Assembly (NCBI GenBank): GCA_035235625.1
Contig: CP141148.1
Coordinates: forward strand, 8,179,001-8,243,000
Length of the DNA: 64,000 nt
DNA from: Saururus chinensis
Lineage: Eukaryota > Streptophyta > Magnoliopsida > Piperales > Saururaceae
Reading direction: 5' to 3'
A program made the translations under genes and the position numbers. Below the pieces are notes generated by a model. It saw only the letters and a program-made list of their open reading frames with translations, was not told the origin of the DNA and searched no databases. The number at the start of each line of letters is the position of its first letter. Position 1 is the stretch's first letter. Positions 53,601 through 64,000 of the stretch are shown one piece after another.

Positions 53601-54867
53601 GAATTGGATCAAAAAAGAAAGGAAGAGGAGAAGAAGAAAAAGGAAGCTGATGTTGCAGCAAGGAAGAGGCAAAGGGAAGAAAAAGAGAAAGAAGAGAAGG
53701 AAAGAAAGCGAAGGTGTATTGAGGAAGCAAGGAAGCTTCAAAAAGAACGTGAGGAGAAGTTACGGGCTGAGAAAACAGAGAAAGAAATGCGTCGTAAGGC
53801 TGTGGTAAGTTGCTTTCTCCATGTAAGTTCTGTATATGTAGTTTTGTATGGTGTCTCCTTATCTTTAGTGTAGCATTACATTTACATATGGCCTAATTGA
53901 TGTAGGAAGTGGAACGCAAACAAAAAGCTGTGGCCGAGGCAGCAAAAAAGCAACGGAGATTAGAAAAAGTAAGGCAAGGTGGTATGTGTGGAAGTTTGGC
54001 AGAAAGTCAAGAAAGGACCACCATTATGGTGACTAATAACTATGAGAAAACTTGCAACAAAAATGAAGATGTTATGGTCACAATTGAGCCTAGTCACATG
54101 GAGAAGGTAAGAGACAATTTAGTGACTTAAGAGTATATATATGAATGTCTGAATTTGTTTTTGTTTTTACTAAAGTCTGGGTTGGGGGTGAACATTCCTC
54201 TATTTCACTGTGCCAATAATTTTGCTCTTCACACTTTGTTTGAGAATTTTCTTCATTTTTTTGTCTCTAGGCTGTTTGTGATCTGGGAAATATCAGTAAA
54301 CCCAATGAAGAGGGTCTTGAAATGACTAGTGCTTGCCACGGGCTAGAGTCATATGAAATTTCTCCGTACCAGTCCTCTGATGATGAGAAAGACGAAGAAG
54401 AAGACGATGATCCGAGTCTAAGAAAATACATCCCTCAGTGGGCAAGGTAAGCTACACAGTTTGTTACATATCACCAATTGTCTTATCAAGAGTAAATAAG
54501 TATAAATTTCTTGGAGAAATTTATCAATATCATTGTAATATAGTGAGAGTTTTTATGCATCAAGAGTTCTTTTTTAAAAATAAAACTTTATTTTCATCAA
54601 ATAAATATAACAATTTCATTAGAAAATTGGCAAAATTTCAATGCTTGGATGCATGCAGGGAAAATTGTGTCAACAAGAGTTTAGAATGTCTTCAATTTGT
54701 CGACCCAGATGCACTTTTTCTTCCTGAAAGGTGTCCAAGCATAAGTGGAGGTACGCCTTTTCATTTCTCAATTGCATTGCCTTTTAAATTTCAAGAAGTT
54801 AAGATACAAGACTAATGTTTGGCGGTAATATCTTATATTTGTAGTTCTTGTATATCAAAAGAAATGA
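47671..54867 (+). CDS. WYR: Plant INCENP (WYRD-like), chromosomal passenger complex scaffold
   Basis: Eight exons: 47671-47854, 48436-51896, 52156-53359, 53455-53804, 53906-54106, 54271-54446, 54659-54750 and 54845-54867, giving about 1896 residues, near the size I recall for Arabidopsis WYRD (about 1.8 thousand). Residues 1-62 (MATLERLFMGVF...) resemble the conserved N terminus of plant INCENP. The long middle is poorly conserved and serine/acid-rich, with TRSRS-type basic patches and internal repeats. Residues about 1618-1780 form a highly charged coiled coil (EAAEAAKKLEEERAIERK...). Residues about 1828-1890 form the IN-box (SYEISPYQSSDDE, acidic run, RKYIPQWAR) that binds and activates Aurora kinase. 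INCENP positions Aurora with Borealin and Survivin-type partners on centromeres and the midzone. The exon 2 donor could also be at 51923, adding nine residues. The last short exon is the least certain. Confidence 0.92.
48119..48319. mobile_element. Stowaway-type MITE in INCENP intron 1
   Basis: A 201-bp element with ends CTCCCTCTGTCTCATATTAA and (inverted) CTCCCTCCGTCCAAAATTAA, flanked by TA (48117-48118 and 48320-48321). It lies 116 bp before exon 2 and has no coding role. Confidence 0.92.
49209..49316 (+). repeat. Perfect 54-bp tandem duplication inside INCENP exon 2
   Basis: Two identical 54-base units (49209-49262 and 49263-49316), each encoding NGKLSPVGVDKRYDVCEE. The frame is kept. No difference between the copies was seen. 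Confidence 0.97.
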
Positions 54868-57169
54868 ACATTTCACGGATGGAAATTGATATGCTCGTTG
54901 AAATTGTTCGGTTACTCCATTGCTGCAGAATTTGGTAAAGAACTTGCTAATATTTCTCTAATTGACTTAATATTATTGGCCTCCTATGGCTTTTCACATT
55001 TATTATTAGTAGTTTTTTACTTGTATGCTTGTATATTGAGTGTTGCATTTTTCAGTTGACACCTTCAAGGATCATTAAGGAGAGAGGTTTGGGGAGTAGG
55101 CTCAAGCCGATAGAAAATTATCTTTCTCTGGATTTACTTCAGGTCAGCAAAAATGTGCATACTATTGTTTTGTAGTTTTAACTCAGCAGTTAATTAGCCA
55201 GTTCTGCACAGTTCAACAGCTGGCCTGATGTTTTTCTTAAGTGCTTGTTGCCTGATGTAATCCATAGAAATAGTCTGAAATTTGGAGAACAGAATTAAGC
55301 TTAATACGTGTTGTACATATGCATGCTTGTTTTGAGTTACCAAGCAAAAAAAGAAATAAATTATTAACTTAAATATCAGACAAAATGAGCATGACACTGA
55401 GTAGATAGAAAGGTGCAACTGTCAGTCCCCTCACATTTTCTCATAACTACAAGGAGAAAAATTGTAGTATTTATCACCCATAAAAAAAGTGGGATTATTT
55501 TAAAAAGATTATTGAATTTGCAGCCAATCATTTTTAAAATTGCGACTTAATATTTTCAGTTTAATAATGTTAATTTATGTTAGCCACAGTAACTTGCTTG
55601 GTATCACTTACAGTCAATAGACATATTAGCAAGCATGATGACTGATGAGGCGCTGTGACTGTGAGCTTTTTAAACGTAAGATGCCAGATGTATTTGTTCG
55701 GATGAAGGGATTCGTGGCCAGTTGTTTCTATCTTAAAATTCATGAGCAAAGTTACCACAAAAAAAAATATGAGCAACGATGTTCAGGAAGTGGAGGATTT
55801 GGTCCATGACATGATGTAGTGGTTAGCCCTCACTTTGAGAATGTGAAATGACTCTTTTCCTCTTTCATTAGGAACAAGGATATCTTTTATAGTTCTGAAA
55901 CGGACCTATTTTTTTGTTCACTAACAAATGTCCGTAAATGACATGTGGAGCAGCAGTAAGAGGATTGCCAGCTGTGCCTAACCATCTCTACATTAGACAG
56001 TTCATCTCTTATAAATTTGATGGTTGAAATTCTGAGGCATCCATACTTTTAAAATGAGCACACATAACCTGTGTAGCTGTGCAGGCCAGGATTTTAGGTG
56101 GGAGGCTGTGGTTGACGCCTTGAGCCTGGGGTTGTGTTGTCCAGGCCTAGGCGCTTCCTCCTCAATTGTTAAAATGCCGGACGGCCAAGAGAGTGGAAGT
56201 GGGGAAGAGGAAAAAGGTGGAGGGGAGGTGTGCTGCATCTGTGAAGGGATGTTGGCATTAGTAGCCGGGGTCGAATCGATCTGGCCCTAACGGCTCAACT
56301 CTGCGCTATAATTCAGTCATTGGTCCAACGACCTTGCATGCAAAAAGGTGATTGCTAAGTTTTTCCATGTAAACATAATAAGCAAATTATTTGATGAGTG
56401 CTGTCTAAATATTTAATAAGGAAATATAATCTCTCTCTTCTATTTTTATAACCAAGGGGTGTCTGAGTTAGAAATGTTAAATGACTGGGCTGGTCCCTTT
56501 ACTAATGGGCTGTGTTTGAGCTCGGCCCGTTCACGATTGGGGCTTGGGCCCGGTCAGCCCCGTGGCTATTCTCAAGGCCCGACCAAAGCCGATAGGCCTC
56601 ATAGGCCATGCTATAACGTCTTATGGAGACAATTTAAAAAAAATCTTTTAATTGATGATTCATGACTGCTCTTTTGCCCAAGTGGCTGGACGCTGGCTGC
56701 CTATTTCCGGCTCCGTTTCTTTCATTAATGCCTATCGCAAATTTCAGAGACAAATTTTTTGTCACCTGTAATCTATGTTTATATCTACATCTATATTTAT
56801 ATAATATTAAAAATAAAATAAAAAGTTAAAAACTTTTAGTTTTGGACTTAGTTTACACTGTATTTTAATGGTAATGATAACTAAATAAGGATAAAAAAGT
56901 TATTAATTATTAAATGAGATTGAATCCTTTCTTCAATTGTTGACAGAAACGTACTTTAAACTAATGACTAAAGAGATATTCAATGGGTTCTACGGGCCTT
57001 ATTGGATTCATAAATTTTACGTTCCATATGTATCATAATCATAATTAAACCCGATAACTGAAGAGAACACTACCTACGTGTAGATACCTGCCTCTAAGGG
57101 TCTACAATATTTGCATTATGGTTATTAAAACTAATGGCTGAAGATTCCCAGGTTTCCCAGGTTTGTAGG
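54868..57169. other. 3' flank of INCENP and intergenic DNA
   Basis: Includes the likely INCENP 3' UTR. A possible extra exon-like segment at 55056-55142, between an AG and a GT, encodes LTPSRIIKERGLGSRLKPIE..., which I do not recognise. A GC-rich patch at 56450-56620 (GGGCTGGTCCC...) may be part of a transposon. No intact gene. Confidence 0.45.
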
Positions 57170-57174
57170 TCTAT

Positions 57175-60100
57175 TGTAACGACCTAAATTTTACGAGATA
57201 TTAAATATGTATTACATAAATTAGAAGTTGCAGTTAATATGATTTAAAAGGGTAAAATAACTTTTGGGTTAAAGGCCGAGCTTAAAAAGGGTTGGCTGTG
57301 GTGAATTGCAAGGACACAATTCTTTTAAGGAAGGAAGAATGTAATATTCTTGATTTTCTTAGGTTTTAAAAATTAAATACGTAAAAAATAGGGTATTTGA
57401 CTCATTGACATTCTTAGTAGAATAACTTCTTGCCTAGAGATAATTTGTAATTGAAACTAATTCCATTAGAAAGTAGACAAAGAGAACTTCAAAATGCCAC
57501 AAAGAACATGGAAGTTAAGTATATTGTATAAAGCCCGTTTACCTGATTTAGACTATTTTTGGCCCGTTTATATTGTTTTGTGGGCCCGATTGTTTATAAT
57601 TGGGAAATTAATTTTTAAGGTCCCAATTAGGTGGCCTAATGGGGGAGGATTACCCAAATTCTAGGGGGGTTAGGAATCCTAATTTTTATGTTCATATAAA
57701 GGCTTTTGAGGGCACAATTAAGGGGGGCTAGACTGTGGAGGGAAGGAGGAGGGGCCGTTGATGGAATTTTTCGGCGAAGCTCTGGCAACGACGGATCGAT
57801 GACAAATTGGCTATTAAGGTAGGACTTTGAGTTGAGATTAGTAGATTGTCATATAAATTTTAATTTACATTACTTCTGCAATCTCGTATTTTATAATTTA
57901 TATCTCTGCAATTCCTGGTTTGTAATTAGAAGGAATAGTGTTCTCTGCAAATCACTAATATGCGGCTGGACTGCCATCGGACGGCAGGTCCCTTTTCACC
58001 GGATGGTTTGTTGTAACTACCGACTAAACTTTTGGACGCCGGGAAGATGGGCCGGTGTGTGTGCTCGGTCGTCCGGGGGAAACAGAGAACACACACAAAA
58101 AGGAAAAAAAACGAACTGTGGCGACGCGGCGTAGCACAACCCAGGCCGGACCTGACTTCTCGGAATCGCCAAAAGAGGGCGATTCAGTAAAGCCCAAGCC
58201 CATTGGCCAGCTGTGGAGGCCTGACGTGGCGGCGCCACCATGCAGTTAATAAAAAAACAAAACAAAAACAAAAGGGGCCTTTTGCCATTGGCCAGCCACC
58301 GAACGACGATGGGATCGACACCATTGGTTCCGCCGTGCGTCGGTGGTCCGGATATCTTTGTCTTGCCCCCTCCTCGCCATGGTGTTGGTGGCACCGCCAG
58401 AGGCTGATAAACCTCTTGCCAGTCGTGGGGAAGACAACCCACAATGCGGGTCATTTGTTCCCTGGACCTGGTCAGGTTACCCGACGCGGTTCGGTCTGGC
58501 TCTATAAAAAAAAATTACACTCAACCTGAACCTGGTCCGATTCAGTGACTTAGAGTAGTGAGAAAAAAATTAGAAAAAATTATAAATTATCATGAGCATA
58601 TTCCTAGTGTACTGACCAAGTTTCAAATTGGGGAAAAATCCCAATATATTTAAAATAACTAATTTACCCTTGTGAGTTTAATCGTAGAGTAATAGTTAAT
58701 GACCAAACTTTGGGGCATTGGTTTAGTGGCCTATGAGTGATCTTAAAAATTGAGAAATTTCTCAATGATATTCTAATGGGTAACCTAAATTTAGACCAAT
58801 CTACAAGGTGGGGAAAAATTTTAGTATATAGATAATTGACTATTCTACCCCTAAGGTTAATCGTAAACCGTTAAGTCAACCTGGGTCAGTTCAAAGGGTT
58901 CACAACCACGTCACATGTTAGAAAAATTACACAGAGTCCATGAAGTCAAGTAGTATGCTTGAAATCAATTTTGGACCCGTCAGATGTCATTAAGGCCTTA
59001 AACATAATGATAGAAATACCCTCATGCAAACCGGCCCGTATTTGCGTGGATGTTATTAATGGGCCAATGTGATATTGAAACCTTTTGAGATGTTAAAGAC
59101 TTACCCGAGAGCAGAGAGGACCATATTTAATATTAAATAATTACCTTAATGCCCTCAGGTGTATTATGATGAGTTTTTTTAAGAGATTTAATAAGTTAAC
59201 CAAAGGAGGGTTTGGGCACGAGAGCTCGAGTAATTATAATATCACTATTGATTTTGATTATTAATATTATGATTTGCTTGGATCTTTGTGGTTTTAATTG
59301 TTTATGTTGTTTTTTGTTTCAATTTTTGATATTGATGTTGTGATAGTAATTTATCACTATCTTAAGATTATTGAAAGCTTAATTAATGGGGTTTGATAGC
59401 TTTAGATTTGGCGAGAATGCCTAATCAAGATAAAGACTAAAATACCTTAGAGGGGTTTGGGACTAGTTCATACAGTGAACAAAGCCTTTGACCTGACGAT
59501 AAGCATTGGTTGATGAACCGATGGCAGTTTCGAGTTTTAAACTCTAGTCTATAAGGGACTAATAGGGTTTGGGATAGTCATTTGGAATCCTGGCTTATAC
59601 ATGAGCAAGATAAGGTTTAGAATGATTCCATAAGTTTTAGCTATTTTGAGGAGCTGCTGATTTAACCGTGTAGTTGCGCCTCCGCATTGGAGGGAGTTCT
59701 ATGTGAGCCGGGCTCACCACAGATCTATTGAGGATCTTTTAGTGTATATGCAATTGGATTAGCTGGCATCCTGCTTGGTTGGCTTTTCCCGCCACTTCTG
59801 TTCAGGTGCAGTTGTGGGCCATGCCCTTCCACTCCAGTTAGGTCCTTCTTGGGCTAGGAGGGGTGATGGTACTTCCTGGTGGATTCTAGGGGCCTAGTGG
59901 ATTCCAGAGTGTTTTGTTATCATTTGTCACTTAGGTTAGACATCTGATGAGTTTGTCTGTCATTGAGATTAGACAAGGATATTAATTATCGAACAATAGT
60001 TCGAGAGATAATTAATAACATTGATTGATATTGCTTGTTTAATTAGAACAAGTGGAATAATTAAAAGACTTGCATAAAATATAGGTTGCTTGAAAATACT

Positions 60101-60710
60101 TAAGCATTGCATGTGTGATGCTATGCTTCTTAGTATAGCGTAGCATTAGGCAGAACTACGTTTGGATCCGATCTTGTTGGAAACATTAGAGATGTTGTCT
60201 GATGAGTATGTAGGTAACTAACATCAGGTGATGTTGGCCAGATCCGAAAAATATTAAATAATACTTTTGTTCTTTTGAATGCTCATCCAAGGGGAAGAGA
60301 TGTTTTGTTACCTGTTTGGTCCTGTTTGCTTGCAGGTTCTTTAGATCGGGACGTTGCGAGATCAGGAAGCATGGTGGGCATTTAAGGACGACGTTGCATT
60401 AGTGGGACCTAGTTTCTTACTTCTGCAATTGTGTAAGTAATTGTAATTACTGGCGTGAGAGCCAACTTTACTTGGTTATTTATTTTCGGAAAGATGACAG
60501 ACTTGTACTTATAAGGTTAACCTGCTATTTACGGAATTTGACATGTATAATAATTCAAATATTTTGATATTCGTGTTTGTGAATCCTAGTTATCACGACT
60601 TAGATATTTAATCGGATGATTTATTTTGTGTTTAAGAAAGAAAAAAATTTATCGTAATTTATTGTGTATACTTTATTGTAAAAAGGGTTTTAAAAATTTG
60701 GGTCATGACA
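57175..60710 (+). mobile_element. Solo LTR 6 (Ty3/gypsy-like, related to LTRs 1 and 2)
   Basis: A 3536-bp fossil LTR from TGTAACGACCTAAATT to GGGTCATGACA. The flanks TCTAT (57170-57174) and TCTAC (60711-60715) match at 4 of 5 positions. A block near the right (GTTAGGCAGAACTACGTTTGG, about 60147, then GTAGGTAACTAAC) matches LTRs 1 and 2. A GC-rich section at about 58025-58530 with its own CTATAAAAA sequence could be a nested insertion or part of the LTR. No polyprotein was found. Confidence 0.75.
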
Positions 60711-60894
60711 TCTACACCATTGATAATATAGCGTATTATGACACATAAACTGCTTTTTGAGTTTTAGTGGGAGTGAGAAGCGGGAGTGAGAAGCGCAAAT
60801 ATGCATATTCAAATAAAGTAGGAAGTAACATTTTTGCAATATATAGGACTCAATTTCCTAATTAAACTATACTTTAGAATTACCAATTATTATA

Positions 60895-61003
60895 CTCCCT
60901 CCATCTTACTTTAATAGCTATATTTAAAATTTTAAAATAAATTAATTTAAAATTAATTTATTTTAAAAAACTAAATATAATTATTAATATAAGACATAAA
61001 GAG
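60895..61003. mobile_element. Short palindromic Stowaway-type MITE
   Basis: A 109-bp element from CTCCCTCCATCTTACTTTAA to an inverted CTCTTTATGTCTTATATTAA, flanked by TA (60893-60894 and 61004-61005). The two halves pair almost end to end into one hairpin, centred on TTAATTTAAAATTAATTTA. Confidence 0.9.
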
Positions 61004-61640
61004 TATTAATAAAGAGAATAACTGTAGAGCAATAGAGAAACAAGTACAAAAGTCACATTAAATTTTCAAATCACCATATAAAGTGCATTTAGTTCACTCT
61101 TTTCCATAGATATTTGGGCCATCACCCACTTTGACGATAGGCTCAGCCTCCCTTTGATTCGTTATTTTTGTTTAAGCATTCTTTATTTCTAATATTCATC
61201 ACACTTTAATGAAACAAAATGTGCACTATACAAAGTATTCATTAGCCAATGTTAAGTATTAAAGACGTGCACTAAAGTTGCAACTTCTTACGAATATGAG
61301 CTTCAAATTGTGATGTCCCAAGCCATCTGTCACCCCATTGCTACCTTCGTACCTCAACCGATGACTATTTCTTAATATCACAAATAAGAAAAAATGATGA
61401 ATATTTTTCTTACACAATTAGAGTCTGCAAACAAGTCGCTTAGACTTGTACTTTGGCCAATATGCTCTTAACTATTTGATTAATTGATTCAAGTTTCAAT
61501 TAATTATAAATCATAACCACTCTATTGACCAATTATATGTGATTAAATAGGTAAATTATTGGCTAATCAATGTAAGTATAAATTGTGCAATATAAATTGT
61601 TAATTTAAGCCAACTATCATATTTAAATGATTTAAAGCTA
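61004..61640. other. Gene-free stretch
   Basis: AT-rich; no gene or element end recognised. Confidence 0.5.
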
Positions 61641-64000
61641 TTTGTTGTCCATTCGTAATCCGGGTCTGAGTTCGACGGGATTTTTCCTTCTGGGAGCATC
61701 GGGCGAGAGAAGGTCTCTCCCCCCAGCCTCACCGCACCAAGGAGAGGATAAGTTCTCCTCTCCCAGTGATTCTCCCTCTTTCTCCCTGCGTTTCTCCCAT
61801 TCAAATCGCGATCCTTCTTCCCTTCCCCTGCACGTCTCTTCCCATTCCCTCTCTATAAATTTCATCTCCTCCCTCTCCCTCGCCCCAAATAGTCCTTCTT
61901 CCCTGGTTCGACGAGAAGAGGTTGTGGCAACTTGCCAGCGGCGACGAGGGGGAAAGCTGGGCAGTGATAGGACTGGGCTGAAGAGGGGAAGGCAAAAAGG
62001 TAGGATTTTCCTTAAAACAACTCTCTCTCTCTGATTTGGGTTAGTTCCTTCTTCCTAGATTCGGAAACATTGTTCACAGTGTGTTGGATCGTCCGAAATT
62101 TTCTAACTTTTAGCATCTTCTTTCCCTTGCGATTGATTACATGTCTCCTCCTATTAATTAGAGTTTGGCTGTGGTTTTCTTAGGAATTTGTGAGGAGCAA
62201 TGATATTTTGTGTTGATTTGTGCTTCAAATTAGGCTAAGGTGAGGTTCCTCAATGAGACCATGGATTGTCTTCTCAGCATGATTTGTTCTGTGATTTTTA
62301 TTGTGATGGATGAATTTCTAATAGAGTATTTATATTCAAATTTTAATCTCATGAGTATGATATGCCTTGATTAAGTGTATGTTTTCTGACATGGATGTGT
62401 GATATTCTAATTCAATTCCACACAATATTACTATGTTTTTAGCATGATTGATCTGGCTGAAATATAGATGTAATCTAGGAGTTACATTCTTACTTCTAAA
62501 TTAGTAATGTGATTTTGCCTTATGAATAGGAGAGGTTATATGCTAATTTTGTGTACTGTGTATACAGTTGTGAGATTACTATGATGATACATATATGCAT
62601 ATGCCCTATATAGTGTTTGAAATATTTATACACAGATCTGTCTTTGTATTGTGCAATGGTGGAGAATATATCAGCCGCACACTCTTTAAAGAAATATCAA
62701 TTGGGCAGTCCTTACACTCTGATTTTGCATGATTCAGGATTGATTCAATGTCTTGCAGTTCTAATGTTGTTTAACTATGACTGCTGAGTGGGTTCAGTTT
62801 CATGATATTTCAACGGCTAATTTTAACTGTTAAAGCCACGTATGCCCTAAGCTGTTATGCGCAGTTGAATGTTAGTTATGAATTGAGAATTAGTTAGTAA
62901 ACTGCTACTGATTATATGTTTGGCGTAGACCACTAGTTTGGGTATGTATGCAACCTAAAGTTTTGAGAAACTTATGCAGGATAATGATTATAGTCAGGAA
63001 AGAATTGAGGTTATGCATGCTATTGATTTGTAGCAGGAACATGTAACTATATGCTAGTATGTTGACATATTTAAGCTTCTGCATTGTTGAACTTGAATCA
63101 CATATATATGTGATGCTCCAGCTTGGATTAATTCTCTATTTTAAGTTCTAAAATGTTGAACCATGTATTAAACTGATGTAGGTTATATGTAGGATATAAA
63201 TTTACTTGCATCTAATATTTGTGAGTCATAGGGGATGGATGGTGTTCTGCAATTCATGTTATACGCTATTCTGATATGACTGAACTATATGCAAGCATGA
63301 CTATATTACTGAGTAAATTATGGTTTTGGTTTTGCCTTTAAATTGCTTATGGAATATGGTTAGTTTTTCTCTTATGGGTATGTGAGAGGAATACGTTGCA
63401 TAATTGGTAGATCAGTATTAAGAACCCACCTAAGAGTGATGGGTGGACAAGGGTAGTTTAAAGGTTTGGGTTGGGTGACTCAATTTCAGTGTTCAAGTTA
63501 ATAAGACTACCCAGGTGCCACGTAGGGATGAGGGTGGACCCCAGCCTTTGGCAGTTCCCTCCCGGTTTTACGTGTCATTACGAGTGCACGCATATGGCCA
63601 CCCACAGCGCATTCGCACCGGCGCAAATCACGGATCACATAGCTAGTTCTCTGGGTGTTATAGGGAATGAGATGTGTAGATTATACGTTATGGATTACAA
63701 TGCATACGGTGATGATGATAAATGATGATTGGTTACCTTAGATGAGGTGCATGTATATAAATATATTTAGAAATCATGTTAGAAGTTTTATTCTGGAGAT
63801 TCATTGATTATTTGTTGTTGTTGTGTGACCAACGATTGCTAAAATTACAATGTATGTTTTATTTGAGGTTCACGAAGCTTTTAGCTTACGGGTGGAACGT
63901 TCGTTCCACCGGGCGTATTTTTGCGCACAGGTTTATTTATAGAATTGGATGCGTAGGAACGTCGAGAGAGAAAGGATAGAGATAACAGTTGCATGGTTAA
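61641..64000 (+). other. Candidate transcribed leader with long intron-like sequence, cut by the window end
   Basis: A CT-rich block (61690-61910) with a TATA box (TATAAAT, 61854-61860) is followed by a GC-rich, GGCGACGAGGGGG-containing stretch and a good splice donor (AAAAAG then GTAGGATTT, boundary at 61999/62000). Then come about 1.4 kb of AT-rich sequence and another GC-richer segment from 63420. This layout fits a gene whose first exon is untranslated, but it also resembles the layout of the long LTRs in this window (TATA, GC-rich leader, GTAGGA). The open frames here match no protein that I know. The right end lies beyond the window. Confidence 0.4.

Noticed and set aside
55800-56290. 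Possible tRNA-derived SINE (GATGTAGTGGTTAG resembles an A box, GGGGTCGAATCG a B box)
   Set aside because: The two boxes are over 400 bp apart, and no poly-A/T tail or target duplication was found.
58017-58529. Overlapping open frames on both strands in solo LTR 6
   Set aside because: GC-rich stretch with no protein similarity; frames are open on both strands at once.

Overview
This is nuclear DNA of a flowering plant. The evidence is a growth-regulating factor (GRF, a plant-specific QLQ/WRC transcription factor) with a miR396 target site, a plant-type INCENP gene, GT-AG introns, Stowaway, Tourist and hAT-type miniature elements, and a gap between genes filled with LTR retrotransposon debris. 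The species cannot be fixed from the sequence.

Three protein-coding genes are intact as read. (1) 352-2327 (+), three exons, a small KxDL-motif protein related to KXD1 of the BORC/BLOC-1 lysosome-vesicle complexes. (2) 5892-9082 (-), four exons, a 579-residue GRF with its QLQ and WRC domains, FFD/TQL/GGPL-like C-terminal motifs and a miR396 site at 6973-6993. (3) 47671-54867 (+), eight exons, about 1896 residues, the plant INCENP (WYRD type), scaffold of the chromosomal passenger complex, with N-terminal centromere-targeting segment, long variable middle, charged coiled coil and IN-box. Genes 1 and 2 are convergent. Gene 3 lies 38 kb away. The genes share no pathway that I can name and are simply neighbours, though GRF and INCENP both serve dividing tissue.

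The 9.5-47.4 kb interval has no intact gene. It holds five solo LTRs with TG...CA ends and target-site duplications (13208-15081, 20076-21419, 21763-25279, 25314-26774, 29132-34000); a sixth lies downstream at 57175-60710. No polyprotein gene and no LTR pair was found anywhere. The 4.9-kb LTR sits inside a Tourist-type MITE that still has its TTA duplications. Two decayed Ty3/gypsy pol remnants (about 12.2 and 16.6 kb), several Stowaway MITEs, two copies of one hAT-type MITE (4419-4940 and 45777-46271), a 1.5-1.7 kb direct duplication (37166-38616 and 39430-41142) and an (AT)n tract fill the rest. A broken subtilisin-like protease gene lies at 45538-46456 and is split by one of the hAT MITEs.

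From 60.7 kb to the end there is a small palindromic Stowaway, then a TATA/CT-rich leader with a splice-donor-like sequence. It may start a gene, or another long LTR, that runs off the window. I saw no clear new biological system. The best second-look items are the solo-LTR cluster with its internal tandem arrays, the MITE-split subtilase, and the old and new internal repeats in INCENP.
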